64,000 nt of DNA from Streptomyces bacillaris (GCF_003268675.1 NZ_CP029378.1:2852001-2916000); one strand, 5' to 3'. Shown: positions 24,673 to 33,791, counted from the first letter of the stretch. Notes: generated from the letters alone by a model not told the origin. Numbers and translations are program-made.

Positions 24673-25494
24673 TTACGGAGCCGTCAGTTGCTCGGACCCG
24701 GTCCGCGGGGCCCGCAGCTCCGCCCGCGCCACCTGCATCCGCGTCAGCGTGCGGACGAAGACGATGGCCAGCACCGCGGAGACGATCTCGAACGCGTCGG
24801 CCGCCGCCACCAGTCCGAGGCCCTGCACGGTCTGCTCCGGCGTCTCGGCGCTTCCCTCCATCCGCGCGGTGAACGAATCCAGGAGCGAGGAGGCGATCCA
24901 CACGGCCCACCAGAGGCGGAGGGGTGCCCGGGAAACGGTGGGCCTGCCGCCCTCGGGGCCCGGGACGACGCTCCCCTCCCAGACGCCGGTGGCCACCCGG
25001 TAGGGGAACCAGAGGTTGGCGAACGGCACGAACCAGCCGCCGACCGACCAGCCCGGCCCCATCCTCTGCGCGGCCGGGTCGAAGACCTCGGCGTTCCGGC
25101 GGGTGCGGTGGAACCAGATGATGAAGACGACGGCGGTGGCCACGAAGACGACCGACTGGCCGGTCTGGGCCACCGAGTGGAGCCGCTCGGCCGACACACC
25201 CCCGCTGCCGTGCACGGCCGGGTCGCCCTCCTCGACGAGGCCCTGCCACAGAGCGCGAAGATGGAGCCCCCTGCCGATGGCGACCAGGTCCGTCACGATG
25301 ACGGCGCCCAGCAGCGCGGTCACCGCCCGGGAGAGGCCGACCGGTGAGCGCGGCCAGGTCCTCACGCCCCAGCCGCCGGGGCCGGTCGCCACGGGCTCCG
25401 GCCGACCGGGCGGCGGGGACCCGGCGACCGGGCAGGAGGTGCAGAGGCCGTCGTCGGTGACGGCCGTTCCGGTACGGCAGCGGACGCAGAGCAT
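24673..25494 (-). CDS. Membrane protein with N-terminal zinc ribbon (DUF4328-like)
   Basis: 273 residues. It starts MLCVRCRTG...LCTSCPVAG, a CxxC-CxxC zinc-ribbon pair within the first 25 residues. At least four hydrophobic segments follow (AVTALLGAVIVTDLVAIG, VVFVATAVVFIIWFHRTRRN, the WWAVWIASSLLDSF region, IVSAVLAIVFVRTL). The FIIWFHRTRRNAEVF and GGWFVPFANLWFPYRV blocks match DUF4328. ATG 25494 has GGGGGGAAC 5-14 bases upstream. Function unknown; the ribbon suggests interaction with another component. Confidence 0.75.
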   Translation of the reverse strand: MLCVRCRTGTAVTDDGLCTSCPVAGSPPPGRPEPVATGPGGWGVRTWPRSPVGLSRAVTALLGAVIVTDLVAIGRGLHLRALWQGLVEEGDPAVHGSGGVSAERLHSVAQTGQSVVFVATAVVFIIWFHRTRRNAEVFDPAAQRMGPGWSVGGWFVPFANLWFPYRVATGVWEGSVVPGPEGGRPTVSRAPLRLWWAVWIASSLLDSFTARMEGSAETPEQTVQGLGLVAAADAFEIVSAVLAIVFVRTLTRMQVARAELRAPRTGSEQLTAP

Positions 25495-25520
25495 GAGACG
25501 TTCCCCCCAGGGCACGGGTC

Positions 25521-25556
25521 GTACGGGGTTCGGTCCCCCAGGACCTGACCCCGTAC
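25521..25556. terminator. Interrupted hairpin between the hexosaminidase and DUF4328-like genes
   Basis: GTACGGGGT (25521-25529) pairs with ACCCCGTAC (25548-25556) and GGTCC with GGACC, with a 2-base internal mismatch and CCCA loop. On the minus strand it lies after the hexosaminidase stop and before the DUF4328-like start, so it could terminate the first or form in the leader of the second. Nothing else was recognised in 25557-25789. Confidence 0.4.
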
Positions 25557-25789
25557 GGCATGTGGTCGGTGACCTCGCGCGCCCCTCCCCAGGGGTGCGC
25601 GGTCGGCGGACCGTAGCCCGTGGAGGGGCCGCCTGTCCAAAGCCTGCAGCCCCGCCCCGGCCCGGCGGACCCGCCCCCTCCTTCCGGGACCCAGCCTCAT
25701 GGAGCCCGGCCCGCCCGAGCCGGAGGACCGTCCTGTACGCAGGCCCGGAGACCGCCCCGTACGCGAAGGGCCTCCCGGCCCCCGCCCTC

Positions 25790-27400
25790 TCAGCCCGCGC
25801 TGCCCGTCCGGGCCGCCAGCTCCTGGAACTGGTCCCAGGTCAGCTCCGGCTCCCGCGGGTCCCACAGCTTCTGCGAGGTCGCCACGAGCGGCATCCTGAT
25901 GCCGTCCGCGACCTGCTGTACCGTCTGCGCGTTGGGGAGGTCGCCCCAGACCGCGAACCGGCCGCCGAGGATCTGCGGCGAGTAGCGGGCCGCCACCGGC
26001 TCGGTGCCGCGCAGCACCATCGGGGTCCACTGCTCGTAGATCCGCTTGCCGGTCGGGTAGACGAACTCGTTCGGCTCGCCGAGCACGTAGTAGAGGAACT
26101 CGTCGTTGAGGTTGAGCATCTTGTAGCCGGCCGCCAGGTACTCCTGCGGGGGCCGGGCGCCGATCTCCTTGCCGGTCCAGTACTCGATCTCGATGTTCTT
26201 GTCCGCGACGACCTTCGTGTCCCGGAAGAGGCCGTCGTTCCACGCCTTGGCGGTGCGGCCCTTGGGCTCCACCACCGCCGCCCGGTCGTTGAGCCAGCCG
26301 GTGGCGAGGTCCTCGATCGTGGCGCCGGAGCCGTGCTTCTGCTCGGCGGCGCGCTGGAGCTGCGGGTAGGAGGCGGCCGGGTCGCGGACCATCAGCGCCT
26401 GGTACTCGTCGGCGCCCAGGTGCCAGAACTTCCCCGGGAACAGGTCGGTGTACTCGTCGAGCAGCTCGTCGATCAGCTTCGCCGCCCCCGGCTTGGAGAT
26501 GTCGATGGAGCCGCGCGACTCCCGGCCCTGGGTGTTGCGGAGCTGGAGATCGGGGTGGGCGCGCAGCACCGCGCCGAGGTGTCCGGGCGAGTCGATCTCG
26601 GGGACGACCTCGATGTGCAGGCTGTTGGCGAGCCCGACGATACGGCGGACCTCGTCCTGGGTCAGGGCCTCGTCCGAGACCACCTCGGGGTGGGTCTTGG
26701 ACTCGATCCGGAACGCCTGGTCGTCGGAGAAGTGCAGGCCGAGCTGGTTGAGCTTGAGGTCGCCCATCTCCCGTATGCGGTCCTCTATCCACTCCGCGCT
26801 GTAGTGCTTGCGGGCGATGTCGAGGTTCAGTCCGCGCTGCGGGCGGTCGGGGCGGTCGTTGACCACTCCCTCCGGCACGGTCCTGTCCGCCTTCAGGGAC
26901 TGCTTGAGCGTGCGGGTGCCGTAGAACACCCCCGACTCGTCGGGGCCGGTGATCCGCACCTTCCGGTCGCGGACGGTGAGCGTGTACGACTCGGCGGGCC
27001 CCTGGTCCTTCGCCCCGAGCGCCAGCTGGACATCCCCCTCGCGGGCGTCCTCGGCGCCCCGGTAGTGGATGTTCAGCTCCCTGGCGAGCAGCTGGGCCTC
27101 GTCCGCGAGGACCTCGCTGCCCTTGGCGATGACGACCGTGCTGTTCTCGCCGGGCTGCCAGCCGGGCCCGCGCGCGGCGGTGTGCTCACGGACCGCCGGG
27201 ATGGTGCTCGGGGCGCTGGAGAGCGGGTAGCTGCGGGAGGGCGACGGGGCGGCCGCCGATGCGGAGGTCCCGGACGGCGACGCGGCGTCGCGGGACGGGT
27301 GGCTGCCGGAGCCTTCCGGCCAGACGACGACGGTGAGGACGGCGGCGGCCGCGACCGTGACGGCCGCGCCGGTGACGAGGGCACCTCGCGTGGGCGACAT
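25790..27400 (-). CDS. Beta-N-acetylhexosaminidase, GH20
   Basis: 536-residue exported enzyme removing terminal N-acetylglucosamine/galactosamine, likely in chitin or wall-fragment recycling. An N-terminal hydrophobic segment (ALVTGAAVTVAAAAVLTVVV, 7-26) has no lipobox and could be a signal or anchor. A Ser/Ala/Pro linker, a GH20b support domain (about 75-185) and the GH20 barrel (about 186-500) follow. The catalytic Asp-Glu pair is in WHLGADEYQ (D331-E332); RGLNLDIARKHYS and LHFSDDQAFRIE are family blocks. ATG 27400 has GGAGGA 9 bases upstream. I found no clear DasR (TGGTCTAGACCA-type) site in the 5' region, so DasR control is not supported from sequence. Confidence 0.9.
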   Translation of the reverse strand: MSPTRGALVTGAAVTVAAAAVLTVVVWPEGSGSHPSRDAASPSGTSASAAAPSPSRSYPLSSAPSTIPAVREHTAARGPGWQPGENSTVVIAKGSEVLADEAQLLARELNIHYRGAEDAREGDVQLALGAKDQGPAESYTLTVRDRKVRITGPDESGVFYGTRTLKQSLKADRTVPEGVVNDRPDRPQRGLNLDIARKHYSAEWIEDRIREMGDLKLNQLGLHFSDDQAFRIESKTHPEVVSDEALTQDEVRRIVGLANSLHIEVVPEIDSPGHLGAVLRAHPDLQLRNTQGRESRGSIDISKPGAAKLIDELLDEYTDLFPGKFWHLGADEYQALMVRDPAASYPQLQRAAEQKHGSGATIEDLATGWLNDRAAVVEPKGRTAKAWNDGLFRDTKVVADKNIEIEYWTGKEIGARPPQEYLAAGYKMLNLNDEFLYYVLGEPNEFVYPTGKRIYEQWTPMVLRGTEPVAARYSPQILGGRFAVWGDLPNAQTVQQVADGIRMPLVATSQKLWDPREPELTWDQFQELAARTGSAG

Positions 27401-27948
27401 CGCTCAGATTCCTCCGGGATAGGGGTCAGAGTCAGGGGCAGGGGAGCAAAGGGGAAGGGGACTGATGAATAGGCTGAAAGACTGACATTCCTGCCGCCGA
27501 TCCGCCCACCGAGAACGACCGCGGAGCGTACAGAACCTTGGATTCCGCAGGTCAGGCGGGGGTCAGACGGTCGTCAAACGTTCCGAAACTCTCCCGTTCG
27601 GGTGATTTTCAGCCGATCCCCCGGACGGCCGCCGACCGGTCTCGCTAGCGTTGCGACACATTCGTCTCTCCCTTCACCCCCCTCCCGGGAAGCTCCCGGG
27701 ATGTCCCGCCCGGGAGGCTCCGCTTCCGGAACGTCCCCCTCCCACCCCGCGCACGTCCCCCGCACGCCCCACGTGTGCCTCGCTTTCACCCCGCGTACGC
27801 CCTCGTGGGGCAACCTTGTCGCCCTCCTGCCCCTCTTCAGGGGCACAGATGCCGTTGATCCGAGGAGTCCACGCTGTCCAGGTCCAGCGAGTCCCCCGCC
27901 GGCCTGCCCAAGCAGTCCGCACCCCCGGCCGGGTCCTCCGCCGTACCC
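27401..27948. other. Divergent non-coding region, hexosaminidase to OHCU decarboxylase
   Basis: 548 bp without a supported gene. It must hold both divergent promoters. The part near 27440-27640 is less GC-rich than its surroundings (for example GATGAATAGGCTGAAAGACTG at 27462, GGTGATTTTCAGCC at 27600). No clear palindromic operator was recognised. Confidence 0.4.
27862..27876 (+). promoter_or_regulatory. Ribosome site with CTG as possible true start of the OHCU gene
   Basis: GAGGAG at 27862-27867 is followed after 6 bases by CTG (27874), in frame with the decarboxylase and with no stop between. The downstream GTG 27949 has no ribosome site. Translation from CTG would add 25 mostly disordered residues. 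Confidence 0.4.
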
Positions 27949-28473
27949 GTGCAGCACCGCCGTCCGCCGCAGGTCAGCGGTGGCGCCGGGCTGTCCCCCG
28001 CCCAGGTGGCGGCCGGCCTCGCCCGGTTCAACGAGGCCCCCTTCACCACCGCCGAGGCCGCACTCCTGGAGTGCTGCGGCAGCCACCGCTGGGCCCACCG
28101 GATGGCCGCCCACCGGCCCTTCCCCGATCTGCCGTCCCTGCTGGCCGCCTCCGACGAGGCGGGGTACGACCTGGCGCCCCGGGACATCGCGGAGGCGCTC
28201 GCCGCCGAGCCGGCCCCCTTCCTGCACGACGACGCGCCCCGCGCCGCCCATCTCGCGCTCCAGGCGGCCCACGCGGCGTACGAGAGCAGATTCGGCCATT
28301 CCTTCGTGATCTGCCTGGACGCCTGCCCGCCCTCCCAGGCCGTGGACCAGGTCCTGGCCGCCATCCGGGTCCGGCTGACCCATGAAGTGGACGACGAGCG
28401 GGCCCTCACCGCCGATGAGCTGCGGCGACTCGCCCGGAGCAGGCTCGTCGAGCTGGTGGCCGAGGGCTGGTGA
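27949..28473 (+). CDS. OHCU decarboxylase (uric acid degradation)
   Basis: 174 residues. The protein matches 2-oxo-4-hydroxy-4-carboxy-5-ureidoimidazoline decarboxylase, which makes S-allantoin after urate oxidase and HIU hydrolase. Features: LARFNEAPFTTAEAALLECC, SHRWAHRMAAHRPF (the family's catalytic-His region) and YESRFGHSFVICLDA, a strongly conserved block. The start is uncertain: GTG 27949 has no ribosome site, while a CTG at 27874 does. No other purine catabolism genes are in the window. The sdh operon follows after 227 bp. Confidence 0.85.
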   Translation: MQHRRPPQVSGGAGLSPAQVAAGLARFNEAPFTTAEAALLECCGSHRWAHRMAAHRPFPDLPSLLAASDEAGYDLAPRDIAEALAAEPAPFLHDDAPRAAHLALQAAHAAYESRFGHSFVICLDACPPSQAVDQVLAAIRVRLTHEVDDERALTADELRRLARSRLVELVAEGW

Positions 28474-28700
28474 GCCGGGCCCCGCGGCCGGGTCCCACCC
28501 GTCCGGGGCGGCAGCCGGGAAAGACCCGCTCTAGCCCGTACGTGCCTGTTTGATTGCCACTTTGATCACACCAGAGGCCCCCGCGCGAACGAACCGACAA
28601 AGCGTCGCTACGATGGCCGGGGCCGGTGGACCGTACCCGGCCGGGTCAGACCGACAGTCAAGCCGGCCGACCCCAATCCCCGCTCCCGGAGGGTTCTTCC

Positions 28701-29081
28701 GTGCCGGCTGGAACGCTGTACCGCGGCCGGGAAGGCATGTGGTCCTGGGTGGCTCATCGAGTCACCGGTGTCCTCATTTTCTTCTTCCTGTTCGTACATG
28801 TCCTGGACACCGCTCTCGTCCGCGTCTCTCCCGAGGCCTACGACGACGTCGTGGCCACGTACAAGACGCCGATCGTCGCGCTCCTCGAATACGGCCTGGT
28901 GGCCGCGATTCTCTTCCACGCGCTGAACGGTCTCCGGATCATCGCCGTGGACTTCTGGGCCAAGGGCCCGCGACTCCAGAAGCAGATGCTCTGGACCGTG
29001 GTGGGCATCTGGATCGTGCTGATGGTCGGGGCCCTGTACCCCGTCCTCGGTCACGCCGTACGCGACGTCTTCGGGAGCTGA
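28701..29081 (+). CDS. sdhC: Succinate dehydrogenase cytochrome b subunit
   Basis: 126-residue membrane anchor of complex II. It starts VPAGTLYRGREGMWSWVAHR at GTG 28701, with GGAGG 9-14 bases upstream; a longer frame from 28626 lacks a ribosome site. Three membrane segments are visible; the first contains HRVTGVLIFFFLFVHVLD, whose second His is the expected haem b ligand. It carries electrons from succinate oxidation to menaquinone together with SdhD. First gene of sdhCDAB, 5 bases before sdhD. Confidence 0.95.
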   Translation: MPAGTLYRGREGMWSWVAHRVTGVLIFFFLFVHVLDTALVRVSPEAYDDVVATYKTPIVALLEYGLVAAILFHALNGLRIIAVDFWAKGPRLQKQMLWTVVGIWIVLMVGALYPVLGHAVRDVFGS

Positions 29082-29086
29082 GGCCC

Positions 29087-29569
29087 ATGTCCAGCGAGAC
29101 TTCTTCCGCAGCCGCGATCGGCGACGTCGAGGGCGTGAGCCTGTACGACGTCGACAACCCGGCCCCGGTGATCGAGCCCCCGCGCAAGCGGACCAGCAAG
29201 ACGCCCAAGGGTTCGCGCACCAACTTCGAGATGTACGCCTGGCTCTTCATGCGCCTGTCGGGCATCCTCCTGACCGTCCTCGTCATCGGCCACCTGCTGA
29301 TCCAGCTGGTGCTCGACGGCGGCGTCTCCAAGATCGGCTTCGCCTTCGTGGCGGGTCGCTGGGCCTCGCCGTTCTGGCAGGCCTGGGACCTCATCATGCT
29401 GTGGCTCGCCATGCTCCACGGCGCCAACGGCCTCCGTACGGTCATCAACGACTACGCCGAACGGGACAGGACCCGCTTCTGGCTGAAGATGCTCCTGTAC
29501 ACCGCCACGGTGTTCACCGTCCTGCTGGGCACGCTGGTGATCTTCACCTTCGACCCGAACATCCGCTAG
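29087..29569 (+). CDS. sdhD: Succinate dehydrogenase hydrophobic membrane anchor
   Basis: 160 residues: an about 45-residue polar N-terminus (MSSETSSAAAIGDVEGVSLY) and three membrane helices (MRLSGILLTVLVIGHLLIQL; IMLWLAMLHGANGLRTVI; MLLYTATVFTVLLGTLVIF). HLLIQL and LHGANGL carry the His residues expected to face haem and quinone. With SdhC it anchors the catalytic SdhAB dimer. ATG 29087 lies 5 bases after the sdhC stop. Confidence 0.95.
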   Translation: MSSETSSAAAIGDVEGVSLYDVDNPAPVIEPPRKRTSKTPKGSRTNFEMYAWLFMRLSGILLTVLVIGHLLIQLVLDGGVSKIGFAFVAGRWASPFWQAWDLIMLWLAMLHGANGLRTVINDYAERDRTRFWLKMLLYTATVFTVLLGTLVIFTFDPNIR

Positions 29570-29599
29570 GCGCCGGGACAGAGGGACCAGAGGAAAACC

Positions 29600-31354
29600 A
29601 TGCAGATCCACAAGTACGACACCGTCATCGTCGGAGCCGGCGGCGCCGGCATGCGCGCGGCCATCGAGGCCACCAAGCGCAGCCGTACCGCCGTGCTCAC
29701 GAAGCTCTACCCCACCCGCTCCCACACGGGCGCCGCGCAGGGCGGCATGGCCGCCGCGCTCGCCAACGTGGAGGAGGACAACTGGGAGTGGCACACCTTC
29801 GACACGATCAAGGGCGGCGACTACCTGGTCGACCAGGACGCCGCCGAGATCCTCGCGAAGGAGGCCATCGACGCCGTCCTCGACCTGGAGAAGATGGGCC
29901 TGCCGTTCGGCCGCACGCCCGAGGGCAAGATCGACCAGCGCCGCTTCGGTGGTCACACCCGCAGCCATGGTGAGGCCCCGGTCCGCCGGGCCTGCTACTC
30001 GGGCGACCGCACCGGCCACATGATCCTCCAGACGCTGTACCAGAACTGCGTCAAGGAGGGCGTGGAGTTCTTCAACGAGTTCTACGTCCTGGACCAGCTG
30101 ATCACCGAGGTCGACGGGGTCAAGAAGTCCGCCGGCGTCGTCGCGTTCGAGCTGGCGACCGGCGAGATCCACGTCTTCCAGGCGAAGTCGGTCATCTACG
30201 CCTCCGGCGGCACCGGCAAGTTCTTCAAGGTGACGTCCAACGCCCACACCCTGACCGGTGACGGCCAGGCCGCCTGCTACCGGCGCGGTCTGCCGCTGGA
30301 GGACATGGAGTTCTTCCAGTTCCACCCGACGGGCATCTGGCGCATGGGCATCCTGCTGACGGAGGGCGCCCGCGGTGAGGGCGGCATCCTCCGCAACAAG
30401 GACGGCGAGCGCTTCATGGAGAAGTACGCGCCCGTCATGAAGGACCTCGCCTCGCGTGACGTCGTCTCGCGCTCCATCTACACGGAGATCCGGGAGGGCC
30501 GCGGCTGCGGTCCGGCCGGCGACCACGTCTACCTGGACCTGACGCACCTGCCGCCGGAGCAGCTGGACGCCAAGCTCCCGGACATCACCGAGTTCGCGCG
30601 GACCTACCTCGGCATCGAGCCCTACACGGACCCGATCCCGATCCAGCCGACCGCGCACTACGCCATGGGCGGCATCCCGACCAACGTCGAGGGCGAGGTG
30701 CTGGCCGACAACACCACCGTCGTCCCGGGCCTGTACGCCGCCGGCGAGGTCGCCTGTGTCTCCGTGCACGGCGCCAACCGCCTCGGCACCAACTCGCTGC
30801 TCGACATCAACGTCTTCGGACGGCGTTCGGGCATCGCCGCCGCCGAGTACGCGGCGAAGAGCGACTTCGTCGAGCTCCCCGAGAACCCGGCCCAGCTGGT
30901 CCAGGACCAGGTGGAGCGGCTGCGCAACTCGACGGGCACCGAGCGGGTCGCCGAACTGCGCACGGAGCTGCAGGAGTGCATGGACGCCAACGTGATGGTG
31001 TTCCGTACCGAGCAGACCATCAAGACGGCGGTCGCCAAGATCGCCGAGCTGCGCGAGCGCTACCTGAACGTGTCCATCCAGGACAAGGGCAAGCGGTTCA
31101 ACACCGACCTGCTGGAGGCCATCGAGCTGGGCAACCTGCTCGACCTGGCCGAGGTCATGGCGGTCTCCGCGCTCGCCCGCAAGGAGTCCCGCGGCGGTCA
31201 CTACCGCGAGGACTACCCGAACCGCGACGACGTCAACTTCATGCGCCACACCATGGCGTACCGCGAGGTGGCCGCCGACGGCGCCGAGTCGATCCGGCTC
31301 GACTACAAGCCGGTCGTGACGACCCGCTACCAGCCGATGGAGCGTAAGTACTGA
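29600..31354 (+). CDS. sdhA: Succinate dehydrogenase flavoprotein subunit
   Basis: 584-residue catalytic subunit oxidising succinate to fumarate in the TCA cycle. The dinucleotide-binding TVIVGAGGAGMRAAI is at residues 8-22 and YPTRSHTGAAQGGMAAAL carries the His for covalent FAD. Substrate-site blocks include FGGHTRSHGEAPVRRACY, FHPTGIW, HYAMGGIPTN and GANRLGTNSLLD. ATG 29600 follows GAGGAAAACC. The stop overlaps the sdhB start by one base (TGATG), ensuring balanced synthesis. Confidence 0.97.
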   Translation: MQIHKYDTVIVGAGGAGMRAAIEATKRSRTAVLTKLYPTRSHTGAAQGGMAAALANVEEDNWEWHTFDTIKGGDYLVDQDAAEILAKEAIDAVLDLEKMGLPFGRTPEGKIDQRRFGGHTRSHGEAPVRRACYSGDRTGHMILQTLYQNCVKEGVEFFNEFYVLDQLITEVDGVKKSAGVVAFELATGEIHVFQAKSVIYASGGTGKFFKVTSNAHTLTGDGQAACYRRGLPLEDMEFFQFHPTGIWRMGILLTEGARGEGGILRNKDGERFMEKYAPVMKDLASRDVVSRSIYTEIREGRGCGPAGDHVYLDLTHLPPEQLDAKLPDITEFARTYLGIEPYTDPIPIQPTAHYAMGGIPTNVEGEVLADNTTVVPGLYAAGEVACVSVHGANRLGTNSLLDINVFGRRSGIAAAEYAAKSDFVELPENPAQLVQDQVERLRNSTGTERVAELRTELQECMDANVMVFRTEQTIKTAVAKIAELRERYLNVSIQDKGKRFNTDLLEAIELGNLLDLAEVMAVSALARKESRGGHYREDYPNRDDVNFMRHTMAYREVAADGAESIRLDYKPVVTTRYQPMERKY

Positions 31355-32121
31355 TGGCTACCCCGACCCTGGACAAGACCGGCAACGCCGAGGCCGGCTT
31401 CGCCGACTCCCCGTTCATCACGGCCACGTTCCGCATCCGTCGCTTCAACCCCGAGGTGTCGGACGAGGTCCAGTGGCAGGACTTCCAGATCGAGATCGAC
31501 CCGAAGGAGCGTGTCCTCGACGCCCTTCACAAGATCAAGTGGGAGCTCGACGGGACCCTGACGTTCCGCCGTTCCTGCGCGCACGGCATCTGCGGTTCCG
31601 ACGCGATGCGGATCAACGGCAAGAACAGGCTCGCCTGCAAGACGCTGATCAAGGACATCAACCCGGAGAAGCCGATCATGGTGGAGGCCATCAAGGGCCT
31701 CACGGTCCTCAAGGACCTCGTGGTCGACATGGACCCGTTCTTCCAGGCGTACCACGATGTCATGCCCTTCCTCATCACCAAGGGGAACGAGCCGACCCGC
31801 GAGCGCCTGCAGTCCCCCGAGGACCGCGAGCGGTTCGACGACACCACCAAGTGCATCCTGTGCGCCGCGTGCACGTCCTCGTGCCCGGTGTTCTGGAACG
31901 ACGGCCAGTACTTCGGCCCGGCGGCGATCGTCAACGCGCACCGCTTCATCTTCGACTCGCGCGACGAGGCCGGTGAGCAGCGGCTGGAGATCCTCAACGA
32001 CCGTGACGGCGTGTGGCGTTGCCGTACGACGTTCAACTGCACGGACGCCTGCCCGCGTGGCATCGAGGTCACCAAGGCGATCCAGGAGGTGAAGCGCGCG
32101 CTCATCACGCGTCGCTTCTGA
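31354..32121 (+). CDS. sdhB: Succinate dehydrogenase iron-sulfur subunit
   Basis: 255 residues carrying electrons from SdhA to the membrane subunits. The plant-ferredoxin-type [2Fe-2S] ligands are in CAHGICGSDAM...LACK. The C-terminal ferredoxin part has CILCAACTSSCPVF and CTDACPRGIEV for the [4Fe-4S] and [3Fe-4S] clusters. ATG 31354 shares its A with the sdhA stop codon. Last gene of the operon; a hairpin follows 18 bases later. Confidence 0.97.
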   Translation: MATPTLDKTGNAEAGFADSPFITATFRIRRFNPEVSDEVQWQDFQIEIDPKERVLDALHKIKWELDGTLTFRRSCAHGICGSDAMRINGKNRLACKTLIKDINPEKPIMVEAIKGLTVLKDLVVDMDPFFQAYHDVMPFLITKGNEPTRERLQSPEDRERFDDTTKCILCAACTSSCPVFWNDGQYFGPAAIVNAHRFIFDSRDEAGEQRLEILNDRDGVWRCRTTFNCTDACPRGIEVTKAIQEVKRALITRRF

Positions 32122-32138
32122 CCTTCGGGCAGCACTTC

Positions 32139-32187
32139 ACGGGCCCCGTCCGCCGTGGTCGTCATGACCCCGGTGGACGGGGCCCGT
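32139..32187 (+). terminator. Terminator of the sdh operon
   Basis: ACGGGCCCCGTCC (32139-32151) is the perfect 13-bp complement of GGACGGGGCCCGT (32175-32187). The 23-base loop can itself form GGTC/GACC. It lies just after sdhB. Confidence 0.65.
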
Positions 32188-32256
32188 TGCTGCGTACGGG
32201 CGATATGAGCGGTACGGTCGTCCGGAGCGAGACGCGCACAGAGAACGGGGATCCCC

Positions 32257-32823
32257 ATGAGCGAGCCGCAACCCGCACCGGGCGACGCCTACAAGTGGGG
32301 TCCTCCCCAGCAGCCCGCCCACCCGCCGACGGTGGCCGACGGCCAGGCGTACGGCTACCCCACGCCGGGCGCCACACCCGCGTACGGCTATCCGCAGCCG
32401 CTCCCCGAGTCCGCGACCCAGCCCGGTCCCGGTTACGGCTACCCGCACCCGGCGCAGCCGACGATGCCCGGTCAGGGCGGGGTGCCGGTGCTGTCGATCG
32501 GGGACATCACGGTCATGAGCGACGCGATCGTGACCCCGTCGGGGACGATGCCGCTCAAGGGGGCGGTCTGGACGGCCACCGACATGTCGCGCACCGAGGA
32601 GAAGATCCCGGCGCACGCGATCGTGCTGGCGATCGTCTTCGCCCTGTTCTGCCTGATCGGCCTGCTCTTCCTGCTGATGAAGGAGAAGCGGACCGTGGGC
32701 TTCGTGCAGGTGACCGTCACCAGCGGCGGCCGCCACCACGGCACGATGATCCCGGCCATGGGCCCGCACACCTTCCCCGCCGTGATGGGCCAGGTCAACC
32801 AGGCCCGCTCGATGAGCGTCTGA
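32257..32823 (+). CDS. Single-pass membrane protein with Pro/Gly/Tyr-rich N-terminus
   Basis: 188 residues. The first about 70 are disordered with YGYP/YGYPHP repeats. A folded patch follows (VLSIGDITVMSDAIVTPSG), then one membrane segment (HAIVLAIVFALFCLIGLLFL, about 127-146), a KEKR stop-transfer and a conserved C-terminal beta domain (TVGFVQVTVTSGGRHHGTMI). ATG 32257 has a GAACGGGGATC leader. Function unknown; it lies 18 bases upstream of the next gene and may be cotranscribed with it. Confidence 0.75.
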   Translation: MSEPQPAPGDAYKWGPPQQPAHPPTVADGQAYGYPTPGATPAYGYPQPLPESATQPGPGYGYPHPAQPTMPGQGGVPVLSIGDITVMSDAIVTPSGTMPLKGAVWTATDMSRTEEKIPAHAIVLAIVFALFCLIGLLFLLMKEKRTVGFVQVTVTSGGRHHGTMIPAMGPHTFPAVMGQVNQARSMSV

Positions 32824-32841
32824 GCGCGGAACCACCCGGTC

Positions 32842-33738
32842 ATGGCACGTTTCGCGCACACGGTCACCGTCGCCGCCCTGGACCGCGGCTGGTTCGAGGA
32901 GACGGCCGGACATGTGGTGGACCTCTTCGAGGCCTCCCGCGAGCAGGACGGGGCGATCCTCCTGCCCGACGGGCGCCCGGTGCACGGGCTGCGGCTGCTG
33001 AAGGGGCGTCATCTGCAGCCGGGGGCGGAGTACGGGGAGACACCCGGGGAGAAGGACGAGGGGCGGGGTGGCCCGGAGCCCGCCGTGGAAGCCGCCGCCC
33101 TGCCACAGAAGGCCCCTTCGGAACCCTCTGTGGAAGCCGCCGTTCTCCGTGAGTGGCGGCCCTCCCGGGTCATCGCGGTGGAGAGCCACGCGGTGGACGA
33201 GGGCATGTCCATGCGTGTGGGCGTACGGCTGCGGGAGCCCCGGGCCCCGAAGTCGCTGGAGCTCTCCCTCGATGGGCACAACCCCGAGGGCGGTTCGCTG
33301 TACCGCTTCTCCGGCCGCGCCAGGGCCGACCTGCACGCCTGGTGGGCGGCGCTGGACCTGCCCCCGGCCGCTCCCCCGCCCGCCCGGGCCCCGGTCGTCG
33401 GCAAGGCCGTCCACCGGCTCGGCAAGGCCCGTCTCACGGTCACCCCGCGCGCGGCCGGGGACGGTTCCTGGCGGGTCTCCGTCGTGCTGAGCGTGCGCGG
33501 GCGGTGGCTGCTGCGGCCGGTCGCGGCGGTGGGGCTGTTCTTCGCCCGGAAGCCGGTCGAGCGGGGGTTCCGGGAGGCGGTGGACTCCTCGGTGGCGGAG
33601 TGGGCCGAGATGCTGGCGGAGCTGCCGCGGCTGCGCGGCGAGGCGCTGCGCGCGGAGATCGCGGACGCGCTGACCGAGCCGCCGCAGCCCGTGGCGGAGG
33701 AGCCGGAGCCCTCGGAGCCCGCGCCCAAGTCCCTCTGA
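32842..33738 (+). CDS. Conserved hypothetical protein
   Basis: 298 residues, no signal. The N-terminus (MARFAHTVTVAALDRGWFEE) and the regions SMRVGVRLREPRAPKSLELS and FRFSGRAR-like YRFSGRARADLHAWWAAL look folded. A second beta-rich part (GKARLTVTPRAAGDGSWRVS) is followed by a weakly hydrophobic segment (RWLLRPVAAVGLFFARKPVE) and a helical, acidic tail. Family not recognised. It follows the membrane protein at 32257 by 18 bases, so a two-gene unit is likely. Confidence 0.65.
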   Translation: MARFAHTVTVAALDRGWFEETAGHVVDLFEASREQDGAILLPDGRPVHGLRLLKGRHLQPGAEYGETPGEKDEGRGGPEPAVEAAALPQKAPSEPSVEAAVLREWRPSRVIAVESHAVDEGMSMRVGVRLREPRAPKSLELSLDGHNPEGGSLYRFSGRARADLHAWWAALDLPPAAPPPARAPVVGKAVHRLGKARLTVTPRAAGDGSWRVSVVLSVRGRWLLRPVAAVGLFFARKPVERGFREAVDSSVAEWAEMLAELPRLRGEALRAEIADALTEPPQPVAEEPEPSEPAPKSL

Positions 33739-33758
33739 CGCACAGCACACACGGACCC

Positions 33759-33791
33759 CTTCTTGAACATGTTCAAGAAGGGGTCTACAGT
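33759..33791 (+). promoter_or_regulatory. Promoter overlapping a 22-bp palindromic operator
   Basis: 33759-33780 is a perfect 22-bp palindrome with core TTGAAC-AT-GTTCAA. Its left TTGAAC (33763-33768) also makes a good -35, and 17 bases later TACAGT (33786-33791) makes a good -10. A repressor bound here would block polymerase. The likely regulator is the TetR protein encoded two genes on. Confidence 0.75.

Noticed and set aside
27401..27948. DasR operator controlling the hexosaminidase
   Set aside because: No TGGTCTAGACCA-like palindrome was found in the region.
28550..28700. Rex-type redox operator upstream of sdhC
   Set aside because: No TTGTGAA...TTCACAA palindrome seen.
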